This document shows positions 24,467 to 36,137 of a stretch of DNA of 64,000 bases, one piece after another. The number at the start of each line of letters is the position of its first letter. The first letter of the stretch is position 1. Position numbers and translations under genes: made by a program. The notes under the pieces were generated by a model. That model saw only the letters and a program-made list of their open reading frames with translations, was not told the origin of the DNA and did not search any database. Origin of the DNA: Imbricaverruca yamaguchii (taxonomy: Eukaryota; Arthropoda; Thecostraca; Neoverrucidae); the NCBI GenBank assembly GCA_034440575.1, contig JAOTOL010001562.1:186001-250000 (forward strand). Reading direction: 5' to 3'.

Positions 24467-25009
24467 GTAATCGCACATCGATGCGTCACAGCTACCGAGG
24501 GGACCGCGGTGCAGCCAGGTCCAAGTGCAGCCAAGTGTCCATAGTCACTTGGAGAAACGAGTTGGTGTGAGGCCGCGGTAACCGAAACGCAGCAATTTTC
24601 GAGTAGATGAGATCACACAGGTGGATCAGCTGTTCATCTGTCCACACCCCAGGCGACACGGTATAGGCGCCGCCGGCTGTTGACCTTACTGTTAACACTA
24701 TTGTTTGTCAGGTCATTTGTCACTCAGCTACAGGTCGGACATAGAGACCTTGACAGGCGGTGCGGGTCAGTGGTGTATCAAGCAGTCTGACCTCATGGCA
24801 CTGCTGGCCGGCACCATATACAATCAATGTGCTCGTCACTGAATATCCTCACTTTGGTGGGCGCTGCATCGGTGAGTGTATCCTATAGACCGTATAGTGT
24901 CTTCTAGTGGCTGGGTGTATATTGTAGTAGATGCTGGAAGGTAGGTGTAGGCTGTCCTATTTTCCATTCTCTGGTGGATATAGTTTGCACTTTAGACTGT
25001 GGTGCCCTC
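24467..25009. other. no gene; decayed edge of the next array
   Basis: No gene seen. From about 24915 faint relatives of the following array appear (GGGTGTATATTGTAGTAG, then TGGTGCCCTCCGGTG), suggesting an older, degraded edge. Confidence 0.4.
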
Positions 25010-26510
25010 CGGTGAGTGGCTGAGACCGTTGTGATCACTGTAGCACCACCGGGGTGGGATGTATGCTGTAGTATGCACTGTAGCACTATCGTGGGGGATG
25101 TATGCTGTACTGTACACTGTAGCACTACCATGGAGATGGATGTATGCTGCAGTGTAAACTGTAGCACTACCGTGGGGTGGATGTGTGCTGCAGTGTACAC
25201 TGCAGCACTATCGTGGGGAGGGGGCGGGTGTATGCTGCAGTATACACTGTAGCACTACCGTGGAGATGGATGTATGCTGCAGTGTAAACTGTAGCACTAC
25301 CGTGGGGTGGATGTGTGCTGCAGTGTACACTGCAGCACTATCGTGTGGAGGGGAGGGTGTATGCTGCAGTATACACTGTAGCACTACCGTGGGGAGGGGC
25401 GGGTGTATGCTGCAGTGTACACTGCAACACTATCGTGGAGAGGGGGCGGGTGTATGCTGCAGTGTATACTGTAGCACTACCGTGGGGCGGGGCCGAGTGT
25501 ATGCTGCAGTGTACACTGTAGCACTACCGTTTGGAGGGATCGGGTGTATGCTGCAGTGTACACTGTAGCACTACCGTGGGTGGGGAGGGGTCGGGTGTAT
25601 GCTGCAGTGTACACTGTAGCACTACCGTGGGGAGGGGCGGGTGTATGCTGCAGTGTACACTGTAGCACTACCGTGGGGAGGGGGGCGGGTGTATGCTGTA
25701 GTGTACACTGTAGCACTATCGTGGGCCACCGTGGGGAGGGGCGGGTGTATGCTGTAGTGTACACTGTAGCACTATCGTGGGGAGGGGCGGGTGTATGCTG
25801 CAGTGTACACTGTAGCACTACCGTGGGGAGGGGCGGGTGTATGCTGCAGTGTACAATGTAGCACTACCGTGGGGAGGGGGCGGGTGTATGCTGCAGTATA
25901 CACTGTAGCACTACCGTGGGGAGGGGGCGGGTGTATGCTGCAGTGTACACTGTAGCACTACCGTGGGGAGGGGCGGGTGTATGCTTATGCAGTGTACACT
26001 GTAGCACTACCGTGGGGAGGGGGCGGGTGTATGCTGCAGTATACACTGTAGCACTACCGTGGGGAGGGGCGGGTGTATGCTGCAGTATACACTGTAGCAC
26101 TACCGTGGGGAGGGGCGGGTGTATGCTGCAGTATACACTGTAGCACTACCGTGGGGAGGGGCGGGTGTATGCTGCAGTGTACACTGTAGCACTACCGTGG
26201 GGAGGGGCGGGTGTATGCTGCAGTGTACACTGTAGCACTACCGTGGGGAGGGGGCGGGTGTATGCTGCAGTGTACACTGTAGCACTATCGTGGGGAGGGG
26301 CGGGTGTATGCTGCAGTGTACACTGTAGCACTACCGTGGGGAGGGGGCGGGTGTATGCTGCAGTATACACTGTAGCACTACCGTGGGGAGGGGCGGGTGT
26401 ATGCTGCAGTGTACACTGTAGCACTACCGTGGGGAGGGGGCGGGTGTATGCTGCAGTGTACAATGTAGCACTACCGTGGGGAGGGGGCGGGTGTATGCTG
26501 CAGTGTCGGT
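25010..26510. repeat. 46/47-bp minisatellite with internal palindrome, ~31 units
   Basis: The unit contains TGTATGCTGCAGTGTACACT followed by GTAGCACTACCGTGGGGAGG and GGCGGG; start-to-start spacing is 46 or 47 bp depending on one G. In early units (about 25190 and 25318) the core is the perfect 20-bp palindrome GCTGCAGTGTACACTGCAGC; later units carry GTAG instead and are one base off symmetry. Every unit also has three clustered G-tracts. Open frames on both strands result from a stop-poor unit; I call no gene. Confidence 0.95.
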
Positions 26511-26650
26511 GCTGAGGCTGTCTGCCCGGTCGCGCCCAACAGCTGCGAGGCACGCTGGCTCTGGCAGCAGAGCTGCGGGGAGCCGGCCGCGCCGTGCGCT
26601 CCGTTTGTCTTGGCATATTAGAATAGCCACGACCCGGCTGCGGCCGCCGG

Positions 26651-26842
26651 CCGTACACCACCGCACGGGTAGCTGTAGCTTAGCTGATCACGTAGCTGTA
26701 CACCACTGCATCGGCAGCTGTAGCTTAGCTGATCACGTAGCTGTACACCACTGCATCGGCAGCTGTAGCTTAGCTGATCACGTAGCCGTACACCATCCAC
26801 GGTCGTATCCCACCGGCTGCTATGCCTTCGCTGATCACGTAG
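26651..26842. repeat. 45-bp minisatellite, ~4 units
   Basis: GTACACC recurs at 26653, 26698, 26743 and 26788 (45 bp). Units contain AGCTGTAGCTTAGCTGATCA followed by CGTAGC. The last unit is diverged. The period is a multiple of three and one plus frame stays open with a 15-residue repeat containing SLADHVAVHH. Confidence 0.9.
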
Positions 26843-26926
26843 CTACTCGGCGACTCGCCCAATCGTCTGCTCCTACCCCGCACTCCGGAGATCATGAATA
26901 GTTCGGCGGCACCACCTGTCACAGCG

Positions 26927-27094
26927 CACCACCGAACCCCCGCCCCTACACACACACACCACCGACCCCCCCCGCCCCTACACACACACACCACCGACCC
27001 ACCACACCACTGACTCGCCACACAAGCGAACAGCCACACCACTGACCCATCACACCACTGACTTTCCACACCACCGATCCTCTACACCACCGAC
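26927..27094. repeat. CA-rich tandem tract
   Basis: A 32-bp doublet (CGCCCCTACACACACACACC, at 26941 and 26973) passes into irregular ACACCACTGAC / ACACCACCGAC repeats to about 27094. Confidence 0.75.
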
Positions 27095-29290
27095 CGATAT
27101 ACGACCGCAGATTCAGGGGCTGCTGTCACCGAGCGAAAAGTTCACCAGCCTCGCCGCTGTCACAGTCCGCCGCACATTCCGCATCCATCGCGCTATGGCA
27201 ACGCCATCGAAACGCCTCTGTCACCCGCGCTGCGCCAACGCCCTGCGAAGATCAGCAGTCGCTGCGCCCTCAGCTCTAATTGTCCTAAGCGTTTGACGTG
27301 TGGCTGGCTCGTTGGGTCGTTTATCTGCTCTGATCCGATCAATCGAGTGAGGAATATTTCCGAGACAGCGCTTAGTTCGTTATCTGATCAGGGCCAAAAT
27401 GCTTGGAATTCAGAGCCAGGAATACACTGATCAAATAAGGCTTCTGGCATTGGAACAAATGTGACGTGGCCCTTATGCCACTTCTTGTAAAGGAAACATA
27501 CAGGGTTGGCGCATGAGTGGTGCATTTATGCTGGGAAGGTATAGCATATTCGTAAGTATCTTACCGTCAGTTTTAACAAGCGACCGAAGGGACCAGCTAT
27601 ATCTTCACCCCTGGCAGAATCTGTATCGCTATCTGACAGCAATGAGATAACCAGCACAGTAGCAAAAGTGACTCGGGCCGAGTGGATTTTGTATGGCCTC
27701 GTGTTGCAATGCTCGTGCATGCTCAAGCCGGCTGGTGGGAACGGCCTTTACGTCATCACCACGGGGGTGACTGATGAGCGATCTGTTGAAGGATCGCTGG
27801 GAGTCGTCTGACGATACATCTCGACGCCGGCTCCGTTCTGAGACAGCAGCAGAACAGGAGGCTGTTGCGAGCCCGCAGCATGATCAGAGGACTCACCGGC
27901 AGTCTTCAGTATCGGTGTTCGACAGACGTTGTGGGTGCTGTGTGATCAATGCAGTTGATGTGCCCCTAGGCTCCACTGGCTAATGAGGAAGCACATGCTC
28001 CATGCACAAAGTAGCTGAAACATTATAGCCGATAGGTGTTTCACATGACATGGTTATCATGATGTACCCTGTATGGGGTATATTTTAGCACCCAAGAGTC
28101 GCATCTACAGGTATGGACCCACAGGCGCAACTGGTGTGAGCCCAAGTCAGTTTTGAGTGAACCACACAACCGTGCTACCCCCGGCTGATCCCAAGTAGAT
28201 TGGGAGAAGTAGACTTCTCTCTTCTGACTTCCCAAGTGTGTAAATTGTTGGACAACGTAAATACACCGGAGGTAAGAATGCATCTCGGCCGGCTTCCTTT
28301 CCCTCCCCTTCTGGTCGGCGGAGAAGCGGTTGTTCAGATCCATCACCGTTCGGTCCATAATGGAGTAGCTGCGACAGCGATATTGGCATGTGGCGCGTGC
28401 CGTGCTGAGAGGACATCAATCACACAAGCTGTAGAGCAATGCTTCAATACTGGGGCCGAACTCCCGCCACGTTCACGTCACCAGTGGCACACGGCGACAG
28501 ACTCGGCATTGCAAACACAACGACACCACAAAAGGAAAGCTGTGATCACGCGAGCTGAAACCAATGGCAGAATACAATTTGCGGATCTGTATTTCCGAAA
28601 CGTGGTGCCGCACCCCGCACCCTGTACTCAGTGGGATTCGTCAGAGCTTGCAATGTTCGGGCTTCCATCTGAGCAATATCGTAGATGAAGACAATGTGGG
28701 TTAGCAGAACATGCAACAAAGTAACAGATGAAAACGATGTGGGTCATCATGCAGCAATGCAACAAAGTGAAGGTATTGGCGAACGAAGATAAAGAACAGT
28801 AAAATGCAACGAAGCACGCTCAGCATACACCGTAAATGGATCTTTATTATTTGTGGTGGATACCTCCACAATATTTCATGGAACGCCAACAGGGAACAAT
28901 GCAATCAATAGCTACCAAAATATGAGAAATATCCCACAACGTGGGGTATGCTCAACGTGGTTTATCCCACAATGCCTCCAAAACGTCGCCTTGTCGCTCC
29001 CGCTATTCTCGGGAAGGAATATGTATTCGGTATGCGTTCGGTTGAAGGCGCAATCACAGCTTATATTTGTGCTTCACGCCGACATGCGCCGAGCGTGAAC
29101 TGTTCATGTGTGTCGGGCCATCGTGTGTCGGTGAGGACGGCTGCCTCTGACTTCCCACCCCGGCTAGATAGACCCTATTAGCCGGACTCGTTAGAGAGAT
29201 CAGACTCGCATAATGAGTCAGTGCGAGCCCCCAGCAGACTGCCAGGCCAGTCCCAGTCCTGCCAACCGGCGGTGACGCCATGTGCAAACG
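27095..29290. other. no recognised gene
   Basis: The longest frame in this part (28200-28688 plus, 162 codons) lies outside any tandem repeat but shows no domain, and a 105-codon minus-strand frame overlaps its 5' part. Its region is not CpG-rich, so it is a somewhat better chance candidate than array-derived frames, yet I find no support from start context or splice signals. Nothing else was recognised. Confidence 0.4.
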
Positions 29291-29632
29291 CAGCAGGGCC
29301 AGAGGTCGGCCAGAGGTCGCGGCGGGGCCAGAGGTCGGCCAGAAGCCGCGACAGGGCCAGAGGTCGGTCAAAGGTCGCGGCAGGGCCAGAGGTCGGTCAG
29401 GGGCCGCGGCAGGGCCAGAGGTCGGTCAGGGGCCGCGGCGGGGCCAGAGGTCGGCCAGAAGCCGCGACAGGGCCAGAGGTCGGTCAGGGGCCGCGGCAGG
29501 GCCAGAGGTCGGTCAGGGGCCGCGGCAGGGCCAGAGGTCGGTCAGGGGTCGCGGCGGGGCCAGAGGTTGGTCAAAGGTCGGCCAGAGGCCGCGGCGGGGC
29601 CAGATGCCAGACCTAGGTCACGGCAGGACCAC
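29291..29632. repeat. 29-bp minisatellite, ~11 units
   Basis: The unit contains GGGCCAGAGGTCGGTCAGGG and repeats every 29 bp (CCAGAG at 29415 and 29444). A variant pair (AGAAGCCGCG) recurs at 29341 and 29457, 116 bp or four units apart, showing amplification in blocks. As 29 is not a multiple of three, all three plus frames stay open. Confidence 0.95.
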
Positions 29633-29640
29633 ATGTCATC

Positions 29641-30240
29641 CGACTAACTCGCCACCCAACTAACTCACCACCCAACTAAATCACCACCCAACTAACTCAC
29701 CACCCAACTAACTCGCCACCCAACTAACTCGCCACCCAACTAACTCACCACCCAACTAACTCACCTTCCAACTAACTCACCTTCCAACTAACTCACCACC
29801 CAACTAACTCACCACCCAACTAATTCACCACCCAACTAACTCACCACCCAACTAACTCACTACCCAACTAACTCACCACCCAACCAACTCACCACCCAAC
29901 TAACTCACCACCCAACTAAATCACCACCCAACTAACTCACCACCCAACTAACTCACCACCCAGCTAACTCACCACCCAACTAACTCACAACCCAACTAGC
30001 CAGTCGACCAACTAACTCGTCACCCAACTACTTCATCACCAAACTAACTCACCACCCAACTAACTCGCCACCCAACTAACTCACCACCTAACTAACTCAA
30101 CACCCAATCAACCCGTCACCCCAATAACCCATCACCCATCTAGCCCGCCACACAACTAACCAGTCGCTCAACTAACCCATCACACAACTAACTCGCCACT
30201 CAATTAGCCCGTCACATCCAACTTACACATTATCCAACAA
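29641..30240. repeat. 16-bp minisatellite, ~36 units
   Basis: The unit is CAACTAACTCACCACC with C/G and A/T variants. It is well conserved from 29641 to about 29990, then increasingly diverged (TCGTCACC, AACCCATCACC) to 30240. It starts within 10 bp of the end of the 29-bp array. Confidence 0.95.
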
Positions 30241-31221
30241 CTCGTCATACAACCCCCACCTCCCCCCACACTCAACGAACCTGCCATCCAACCACCCCGC
30301 CACCAAATTAACTCTTCGGATGCTCCTTTTGTGCGGGTTGGGGAGGGAAAGGGTGAACAGGGAGGTGCACATGCCGTAAAGCCAAACGAAATGTTGCGGT
30401 TGGAGCAGACGTGTGTTCTTCATGGACATGGAAACACAATGGTGTATGCAGTACAGCAAAAATGGCATCCTATGGTCATTGCCCCGTTGAATACACCTCG
30501 GATATGTTGGCGTATGTTTTTATAACTTCGGCAGGTGGAGGGTACAACGCGACCAATCAGCAGACGCGAGAAAACCACAATGCAACTCAGCCCGGATTAA
30601 TGTCACCAGGATGTGAGTGATGAACGTCGAACAAACCCCGCGCTGCTAACGCCAGAAACGGACTTACCTTTCAAGGTCGGTCATCAGTCAGGACATCATC
30701 CGGTTAGTCGGGTCAGAAATCGACTCACCATGTGGCGGTCAAAGCTTAAATGACACTATAAAAGTCAGTCACAACATCTGCCTGGCAAAGTCCAAAACCG
30801 ATCATGTCTATTAAAGTCCAACATTAAGCGAAATTTTGAACGCCAGTCGTTAGCGCCGCCTGTGTCATCAGGTTGTCTGCCTGTTCAGATCGGGCATGAG
30901 TTCGGCTGATTCAGGTACGCTGCACTGAGTTCCGGGTTCAGTTTCACGAGTTATCATTTTTACACGATAAGCTGCAGCTCAGCTTGGTTGAAAGGTTTGC
31001 AAATACCGTCCCTGACTGTAGAGAAGCACGGTGCAGTGAAGTACAGTGATTACACGGTTTAACCTGGGATTGCTTATTGTACCGAACTGCTGTGCAGCAC
31101 ATGGTATCTAGGATCAATGGCATCCTGCCTTGGGCCACCTTCGTTAACCCGGTGGTCTTCCTCCGTGGCCTCGGTACGCTCCCTCTCATGAGTTCGGAAA
31201 CATTCGTGTACGACCTCTTTC
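30241..31221. other. no gene seen
   Basis: Mixed composition. Frames under 85 codons, with no domain, tandem repeat or RNA recognised. Confidence 0.5.
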
Positions 31222-32757
31222 ATGTTTTCTCCATGGGTGCAGCGTCCATGGGTACAGCGTGCTTCCTCCGTGGGTACAGCATGTAAATTCCATGGGTACA
31301 GCGTACCTCCTCCGTGGGTACAGCGTGCCTCGTCCGTGGGTACAGCGTACCTCCTCCGTGGGTACAGCGTGCCTCGTCCGTGGGTACAGCGTGCCTCGTC
31401 CGTGGGTACAGCGTGCTTCCTCCGTGGACACAGCGTGCCACATCCGTGGGTACAGCGTGCTGTCCGTGGGTACAGCGGCTTCCTCCGTGGGCACAGCGTA
31501 CCTCCTCCGTGGGTACAGCGTGCCTCATCCGTGGGTACAGCGTGCCTCATCCGTGGGTACAGCGTGCCTCGTCCGTGGGCACAGCGTGCCTCCGTACCAC
31601 GTCCGTGGGTACAGCGTGCCTCGTCCGTGGGTACAGCGTGCCTCGTCCGTGGGTACAGCGTGCCTCGTCCGTGGGCACAGCGTGCCTCCTCCGTGGGTAC
31701 AGCGTGCCACGTCCGTGGGCACAGCGTGCCTCCTCCGTGGGTACAGCGTGCCACGTCCGTGGGCACAGCGTGCCTCCTCCGTGGGTACAGCGTGCCTCGT
31801 CCGTGGGCACAGCGTGCCACGTCCGTGGGTACAGCGTGCCACGTCCGTGGGTACAGCGTGCCTCGTCCGTGGGCACAGCGTGCCACGTCCGTGGGTACAG
31901 CGTGCCACGTCCGTGGGCACAGCGTGCCTCCTCCGTGGGTACAGCGTGCCTCATCCGTGGGTACAGCGTGCCTCCTCCGTGGGTACAGCGTGCCACGTCC
32001 GTGGGCACAGCGTGCCTCCTCCGTGGGTACAGCGTGCCACGTCCGTGGGTACAGCGTGCCACGTCCGTGGGTACAGCGTGCCTCGTCCGTGGGCACAGCG
32101 TACCACGTCCGTGGGTACAGCGTGCCTCGTCCGTGGGTACAGCGTGCTTCCTCCGTGGACACAGCGTGCCTCCTCCGTGGGTACAGCGTGCCACGTCCGT
32201 GGGCACAGCGTGCCTCCTCCGTGGGTACAGCGTGCCACGTCCGTGGGTACAGCGTGCCTCGTCCGTGGGTACAGCGTGCCACGTCCGTGGGCACAGCGTG
32301 CCTCGTCCGTGGGTACAGCGTGCTGCTTCCGTGGGTACAGCGTATTTCCGTCCTGTGGGTACAGCGTGCCTCGTCCGTGGATGTAGCGTACCTCGTCCGT
32401 GGGTGCGGCATGCCTCGTCCGTACAGCGTGCCACGTCCGTGGGTACAGCGTGCCACGTCCGTGGGTACAGCGTGCTTCCTCCGTGGACACAGCGTGCCTC
32501 CTCCGTGGGTACAGCGTGCCACGTCCGTGGGCACAGCGTGCCTCCTCCGTGGGTACAGCGTGCCACGTCCGTGGGTACAGCGTGCCTCGTCCGTGGGTAC
32601 AGCGTGCCACGTCCGTGGGCACAGCGTGCCTCGTCCGTGGGTACAGCGTGCTGCTTCCGTGGATACAGCGTATTTCCCCTGTGGGTACAGCGTGCCTCGT
32701 CCGTGGATGTAGCGTACCTCGTCCGTGGGTGCGGCATGCCTCGTCCGTACAGCGTGC
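31222..32757. repeat. 22-bp minisatellite, ~70 units
   Basis: The unit reads CCGTGGGTACAGCGTGCC plus CCTCGT- or CACGT-type ends, with 22-bp spacing (CAGCG at 31321, 31343, 31365). Recurrent variants are GGGTAC/GGGCAC, CCTCGT/CCTCCT/CCACGT, GGACAC and rare GGATGT. The unit has no stop triplet on either strand and 22 is not a multiple of three, so all six frames stay open for hundreds of codons; the open frames of up to 564 codons are products of this arithmetic. The 3' third contains a ~327-bp higher-order duplication. Confidence 0.97.
32101..32755. repeat. ~327-bp higher-order repeat inside the 22-bp array
   Basis: Two blocks of about 15 units share the same ordered variants: GTGCTTCCTCCGTGGAC at 32144 and 32472, a CTGCTTCCGTGG unit, a truncated TATTTCC unit, a GGATGTAGCG unit (32381 block, 32707 block), then GTGCGGCATG and a shortened CGTCCGTACAGCGTG unit. 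Spacings are 328 and 326 bp. The whole block was duplicated after its variants had arisen. Confidence 0.85.
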
Positions 32758-32904
32758 TGCCTCCGGGACCTGAGCGGACTCGTAGGTCGGCAGAGCGGCG
32801 GAATGCGCTAATGCCGGATCAGGCGCTTAGTCGGTGGGCCGCTCCCAGAGCCGTATCTTCATCGCTCTCCGAGAAGCGGCGCCCTGCTCGTTGGCTGCCA
32901 GGCT

Positions 32905-33330
32905 GGCTTGGTGGAGCGGATCTGGCGGGACATATCTGGTGGGACGGATCTGGCGGGACGGATCTGGCGGGACGGATCTGGTGGGACGGATCTGGTGGGG
33001 AGATCTAGCGGGATGGACCTGGTGGGACGGATCTTGCGGGACATATCTGGCCGGACGGATCTGGTGGGACGGATCTGGTGGGGAGATCTAGCGGGATGGA
33101 TCTGGTGGTCAATATCTTATGATAGGATCTGGTGGTAATGATACTATGGGACTGATCTGACGGGACTGATTTGATGAAGCATACCTGGTGGCAAGGATTT
33201 GGTGGGACGGATCTGCCGGAAATGATCTGATGGGACAGACCCGGCTGTAAGCATCTGGCGTCAAATATCTGGTTGGACTGACTTAGTGGGACAGAAGATC
33301 TGATTCTATGAAACTGGAGGGACGGATCTG
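32905..33330. repeat. 15-bp minisatellite, decaying to the right
   Basis: The unit is close to GACGGATCTGGTGGG. Units are regular from 32920 to about 33115 and then progressively diverged. A GTGGGGAGATCTAGCGGGAT block recurs at 32995 and 33078 (83 bp). Confidence 0.9.
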
Positions 33331-35254
33331 ACGGATGTGTATAATGGATCGTCGCTGGCCGAACGGATCGGATGGACAGCGGAACTGTCGAAACAGGACC
33401 GACATTGCCGCAGGTCGTGGGCCATCGATGGGGACGCAAAGGGATGCAGTGAAGTGGGTGTAGTTAATTGGGTGATCGGCGAAATGGAAATGGCGCGACT
33501 GGGAAAGTATCAGAAGGGTCTTATTGGAATTGTGCAATGTGATGAAAATGATGCAATTTAATGATTATAATTATGCTTGTGTTGTTGCTGTTCAATGGTT
33601 GACTACTTCCGTCTAAGAGATACGTGCAAACACCTTGGGATGAAAGTAGAAAGTCTGAGGCTTACTTTTCAATGTGTGTCCTTGGGAAGCATAGTGAAGC
33701 GTAATCATATTGGGGAAGATAGTGCGGAAATACATTACCGGAAGTCATTGGTAAAAAGGTCAAGGAACGATGTAAAGAAACGTCTAAATATAAATCAGAT
33801 TCAATCACCGCTGCCGCTCTAGATCAAACATTCATCTGCGGCAATCGCTGACTAGGCCGCCCCCACACTCAATCGCGGTTCGTCGTGGGTAGCGAGGAGT
33901 GGCGACCTCGAGAGATGCTGAGAGGCCGGCGACTAGGGTATCCTGGCGCGCCGGTCCGAGTGGGAAGTCATATCGAGTTTGTCAGGCAGCCGGGCGCGCA
34001 GGTCGTGTGCCTGGCTGCCACCGTCGCTAGCTGCAATTTTGGAGTCAAATAAATAGAGCAGTGGCAGCAGCCCTGTTGAACCTGATTTTCCGACGTGCAG
34101 ACAATGTTTCCCTATCCAACACTCAAACCACAGGAAGTTGGAGCTACCAGCAATCCCTGGCTACATGTTGTATGCGTGAGAGGTACAAACAACGTCACTG
34201 CTCCAGGTTTCTTCTGTCCCAACTCTAGCCACTCTCTCCTTTGTATCACCTATTCTCACGTGCTTCCCTCCGCTCGTGATTCGCGCACATGTCCATCCAG
34301 GAGCCAAGTGGTCCGGCCAATGGAGAAGTCGATCTTGCATTCGTAATGTAGTCCACCTCGCTATATCTTTCGAACGAATTTGAAACAAGTAGTTGCCGTA
34401 GCTCATGTCCGCCATTCAAATTTTGTGATGCCGAAAATTGTAAAATGTGTGGGCACCGGGGTGGACATCACCTGCAAACTGGATTTGGTGACACCCCTTG
34501 ATCGTAACGATGCAATTAGCCAGCTTAGAAGCACACGACTTGGCTGCCAAATTCTAAATGAAGCATTGAGATGAGCACACCCCTAGCAGGAACCCATCTA
34601 TAAGCAGCTTAATTTTGAATGTGGAACGCAGCGCGTGTGGAAATTGCTGCCGCTTCCTTTCACCGAAGACACTGGAAACCCGCTGCTGCAGCGACCGCGC
34701 CATCCGTGCAGTTGGTTTATGGTCTGCTGTGGATCCGAACGCTGCTGAGCCGTCGATGTAATATGGGGCTGGGGAGGGGCGGCAGTGGCGACGCTAGATT
34801 TCCACACTGGAGGATGCAGAAGTGGCTGAGGTTTAGGGCAGGGCGGGCGCAAGGGTAGTGGGGAGGGGGAGCTCAAGACGAACGTGTGGCAGGCGTCACC
34901 GAAACACCTCGGAGAACTGGGCGGGCGTGGAGACCCCGGACCGCTTTCCGCAGTAGTGATGCTCCGCTGCTTGGGCTCTGAGCTCCGGTTGTGACGTTCA
35001 GGAGCAACCTGATGCAGCTCCGTCCGCGGGTGGTGAGCGATGCCCACCACCCCACCCCTCTCACTGCACGCCACCATGTCCAGGCGAGAGCGCGGCTGGT
35101 CAACATCCTGGCGTAGATGGCGCGGATTGTAGGTCTTCAGCCGCCGTGTCGATGTCGTGACGTGTTGAGCTGAGACGACTGATGGGCCTTCGTGGTCAGA
35201 GACGCTGATAATCGACTACAAGTCTCGGGACTGGACAAACGGTTCACGCTGAGC
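33331..35254. other. no recognised gene
   Basis: Contains a GC-rich segment (about 33850-34030) followed by AAATAAATAGAG at 34047 and a second GC-rich segment with a 159-codon minus frame (34598-35077), none with a recognisable domain. No paired LTR was found. Confidence 0.45.
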
Positions 35255-35715
35255 CAGGTGAGCTCAGAGGGCTGGGGCAGAGGCTCAGAGTCAGCCGTGT
35301 GAGTCTGGACTGGTCAGAGGCTCAGGGTCAGTCGTGTGAGTCTGGACTGGTCAGAGGCTCAGGGTCAGCCGTGCGAGCCTGGACTGGGTCAGAGGCTCAG
35401 GGTCAGTCGTGGGAGCCTGTGCTATAGCTGCATGCCTCACGCAATCGATGCGCCCCCAAACTCCGAGCTTATGCTGTAGAAGAGGCTCAGTCAGCCGTGT
35501 GAGACTGTATTTGGACCGAGGATCACGATCAGTCGTGTCAGCTTGGACAGGGACAGATGTTCACGATCATGTCAGTCTTGCGGGGGCAGAGGTTCACGGT
35601 AAGTCGTGTAAGCCTGGGTTAGGGCAGATGTTCACATTTAGCCGTGTCAGCCTGGACTCAGGCAGAGGTTCATAGCCAGTCGTGTCAGCTCGGACAGGGG
35701 CAGAGGTTCATGGTT
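35255..35715. repeat. 37/38-bp minisatellite, diverged 3' half
   Basis: Units contain AGGCTCAGGGTCAGCCGTG followed by GAGCCTGGACTG, with starts at 35281, 35318, 35355 and 35393. From 35480 units are longer and diverged (AGAGGTTCACGGT, GTCAGCCTGGACT) but keep the order of words to about 35715. Confidence 0.85.
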
Positions 35716-35771
35716 GGCTCCGGTGGTTTAAAAACATGGTATATGTTTGGAATGCAACGCAAGGTAATCTC

Positions 35772-35879
35772 CTGTAATGAATGCCAACGTCCATCGATCA
35801 CACACATGCTATCCAGAGCTGTGTGCGGTAATGGTTGCCGATGTCCATCGATCGCACACATACTACCCAGTGCTTTATT
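35772..35879. repeat. 54-bp tandem doublet
   Basis: CCATCGATC at 35791 and 35845 is embedded in two copies of a 54-bp unit including GTAATG at the start and CACACAT then a CCAGxGCT end. Confidence 0.8.
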
Positions 35880-36061
35880 CCTACGCATTCAGCAATGATC
35901 TCATTGCGGGTGGGCGAGTATTCACATCATGACATAATACCATAGTATGATAGCTCATATTCCCCGGCGGAGAAGACCGATTTAGGAAATTGCGTCTGTC
36001 ATTTCGACATAAACGCATTGACGGGCAATCCATTTTAACCGAAATTGGACTTGCGTCCACG

Positions 36062-36137
36062 TTCGTGACGACTGCGCATGCTCGTGACGACTGCGCATGT
36101 TCGTGACGACTGCGCATGTTCGTGACGACTGCGCATG
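36062..36137. repeat. 19-bp tandem repeat (4 units)
   Basis: CGTGACGACTGCGCATG recurs at 36064, 36083, 36102 and 36121. The final unit runs directly into the 71-bp array through the shared word GCGCATG. Confidence 0.9.

Noticed and set aside
25016..26661. Cys-rich frames (VYAAVYTVALPW-type) on plus and Ala/Tyr/Thr-rich frames on minus
   Set aside because: They cycle through the 46/47-bp unit in changing phase whenever the unit length changes; no constant frame exists.
28200..28688. 162-codon plus-strand protein
   Set aside because: The frame is outside tandem repeats but has no recognisable motif, a weak start and an overlapping long minus frame. I could not distinguish it from chance.
31222..32757. 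CRISPR-like regular repeat array
   Set aside because: Repeats are directly head-to-tail without unique spacers, no cas-like genes exist, and the sequence is eukaryotic in character. The same applies to the 71-bp array at 36.1 kb.
31074..33008. Open frames of 486-564 codons on both strands
   Set aside because: They coincide with the 22-bp array, whose unit has no stop on either strand; all six frames are equally open and encode the same peptide cycle, so none is evidence of a gene.
33850..34090. Solo LTR
   Set aside because: GC-rich segment followed by AAATAAATAG suggested an LTR R region, but no TG...CA borders, target duplication or second copy was found.
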